A DNA stretch of 5,277 nucleotides from Clostridia bacterium. GTDB taxonomy: Bacteria; Bacillota; Clostridia; Christensenellales; CAG-138. The DNA lies in assembly GCA_017435185.1 (NCBI GenBank), contig JAFSFN010000201.1:1-5277 (forward strand). The letters are read 5' to 3'. Made by a program: the position numbers and the translations under genes. Each line of letters begins with the position of its first letter. Within the stretch, counting starts at the first letter, position 1. Under the pieces are notes generated by a model. The model saw only the letters and a list, made by a program, of their open reading frames with translations. It searched no databases and was not told the DNA's origin. Shown one piece after another: positions 4,654 through 5,277 of the stretch.

Positions 4654-5277
4654 ATGATAAAAGCCGTAAATTCAGGAGACAAAAACGCATTACGCAAATT
4701 ATTAAAGCTCTATTCGCAGGCAATATTCCAGCGTGCGCAATCCAACACGGGAGATTCAACCTCTGCCAAAGAGATAACGCGTGTTGTTCTTGTCGACATT
4801 GCAAACTGTGCCTCAAACGGCACATGCCGTGAAGATATTGACGCATGGCTCATGTCACTTACCGATTCAAGGTCTCAGGAATACATTGCACAAATGCAGT
4901 TGCGTGAGGCCGAGAACAACAGACGCATGGCTCAAAAGCAGAGCTACTTTACAGCTCCCACCGTGTCGGGCACTGTTCCGTCTTCAACTGCATATGCGAC
5001 AAACCATTCTTCCATATACGAAAGAGAAGATCCTTTTGCTGAAGAAGTTACCGCAGAAGATGAGTTCATTCCGTTCTCACCCACACTTACAATACCCGAA
5101 TGTCCTGAATTTTCAGACAGGCAAGATGAATGTTCCACTCAGTCAAGAACATCTTCCATAACGCCTCCCTCGGCACCTTATGTAGAACCGCTCCATGCAG
5201 CGCCTTTTGTGCCGCCCCAGTATGTTCCGCCTCAATATACTCCCCCTCATGCATCGCCTGTTATTGACGAAATAAAC
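4654..5277 (+). CDS. Sigma-70-region-2-like protein with an acidic, proline-rich tail (runs off the right edge)
   Basis: The frame is open for 208 codons from ATG 4654 to the window end. GGAG (4644-4647) at 6 nt supports this start over the in-frame TTG at 4642, which overlaps that site. Residues 1-70 (MIKAVNSGDKNALRKLLKLY...) follow the pattern of ECF sigma-factor region 2: S-G-D-x-x-A-L at the start of helix 1, L-Y-x-x-A-I-F-x-R-A, G-D-S-T-S-A-K-E-I-T-x-x-V-L-V-D-I in place of the usual 'GD.EDAEDLTQEVF', and D-A-W-L-M-S-L like the 'WL..I' after region 2. The match is loose and the core-binding acidic D-A-E-D motif is degraded. Residues 71-99 form a charged helix. From about 100 the chain is low-complexity: acidic at 122-137, then Ser/Pro-rich, ending with P-P-Q-Y-V-P-P-Q-Y-T-P-P (187-198). 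No region 4 HTH is seen. The missing C-terminus may hold a membrane or extracellular domain. Function is unknown; the sigma relation is inferred. Confidence 0.75.
   Translation, partial: MIKAVNSGDKNALRKLLKLYSQAIFQRAQSNTGDSTSAKEITRVVLVDIANCASNGTCREDIDAWLMSLTDSRSQEYIAQMQLREAENNRRMAQKQSYFTAPTVSGTVPSSTAYATNHSSIYEREDPFAEEVTAEDEFIPFSPTLTIPECPEFSDRQDECSTQSRTSSITPPSAPYVEPLHAAPFVPPQYVPPQYTPPHASPVIDEIN

Noticed and set aside
4781..5161. 126-codon open frame on the plus strand
   Set aside because: It is a different frame of the sigma-like gene. It is rich in Cys, His and Arg with no family pattern, while the 4654 frame has a ribosome binding site, a promoter and a recognisable N-terminal domain.

Overview
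The window looks like chromosomal DNA from a Gram-positive, low-to-moderate-GC Clostridia-type bacterium, probably an endospore former of the Oscillospiraceae/Ruminococcaceae kind. The reasons are a clear SpoIID homologue, strong AGGAGG-type ribosome binding sites, a DegV fatty-acid-binding protein, a Cys-anchored lipoprotein, a membrane-tethered XRE regulator and a secreted protein with a cohesin-like domain. The taxon is inferred from this gene mix; no rRNA or other direct marker is present. I see no mobile element, tRNA, rRNA or CRISPR array.

Layout. Positions 1-453 (minus) hold the 5' part of a secreted cohesin-like protein with a GTG start. It is divergent from a small DUF3006-like gene (621-794, plus). 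The two appear to be driven by mirror-image promoters whose -35 boxes overlap inside a perfect 16-bp palindrome (531-546). The DUF3006-like gene is followed by a lipoprotein gene (886-1758, plus) with its own promoter, an internally duplicated domain and a strong intrinsic terminator. That terminator's U-tract runs into the stop codon of the convergent degV-family gene (1829-2707, minus). Upstream of degV are a membrane-anchored XRE regulator (2873-3463, minus) with its own terminator and a candidate autoregulatory operator, and spoIID (3524-4540, minus). Divergent from spoIID, an open reading frame (4654 to the window end, plus) encodes an N-terminal region resembling sigma-70 region 2, followed by a long acidic and proline-rich tail instead of the usual region 4.

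How the genes relate. Most look like separate transcription units rather than one pathway. The left part deals with the cell surface (cohesin-like protein and lipoprotein). SpoIID acts in engulfment during sporulation, and DegV in fatty-acid uptake for phospholipid synthesis. The two regulator-like proteins, the membrane XRE protein and the sigma-like protein, have targets that cannot be read from this window. No gap between genes exceeds 300 bases; all spacers are short and hold the promoters, repeats and terminators listed.

The points most worth a second look are the sigma-region-2-like/proline-rich protein, the palindrome shared by the divergent promoters, and an apparently all-cysteine version of the SpoIID zinc site.
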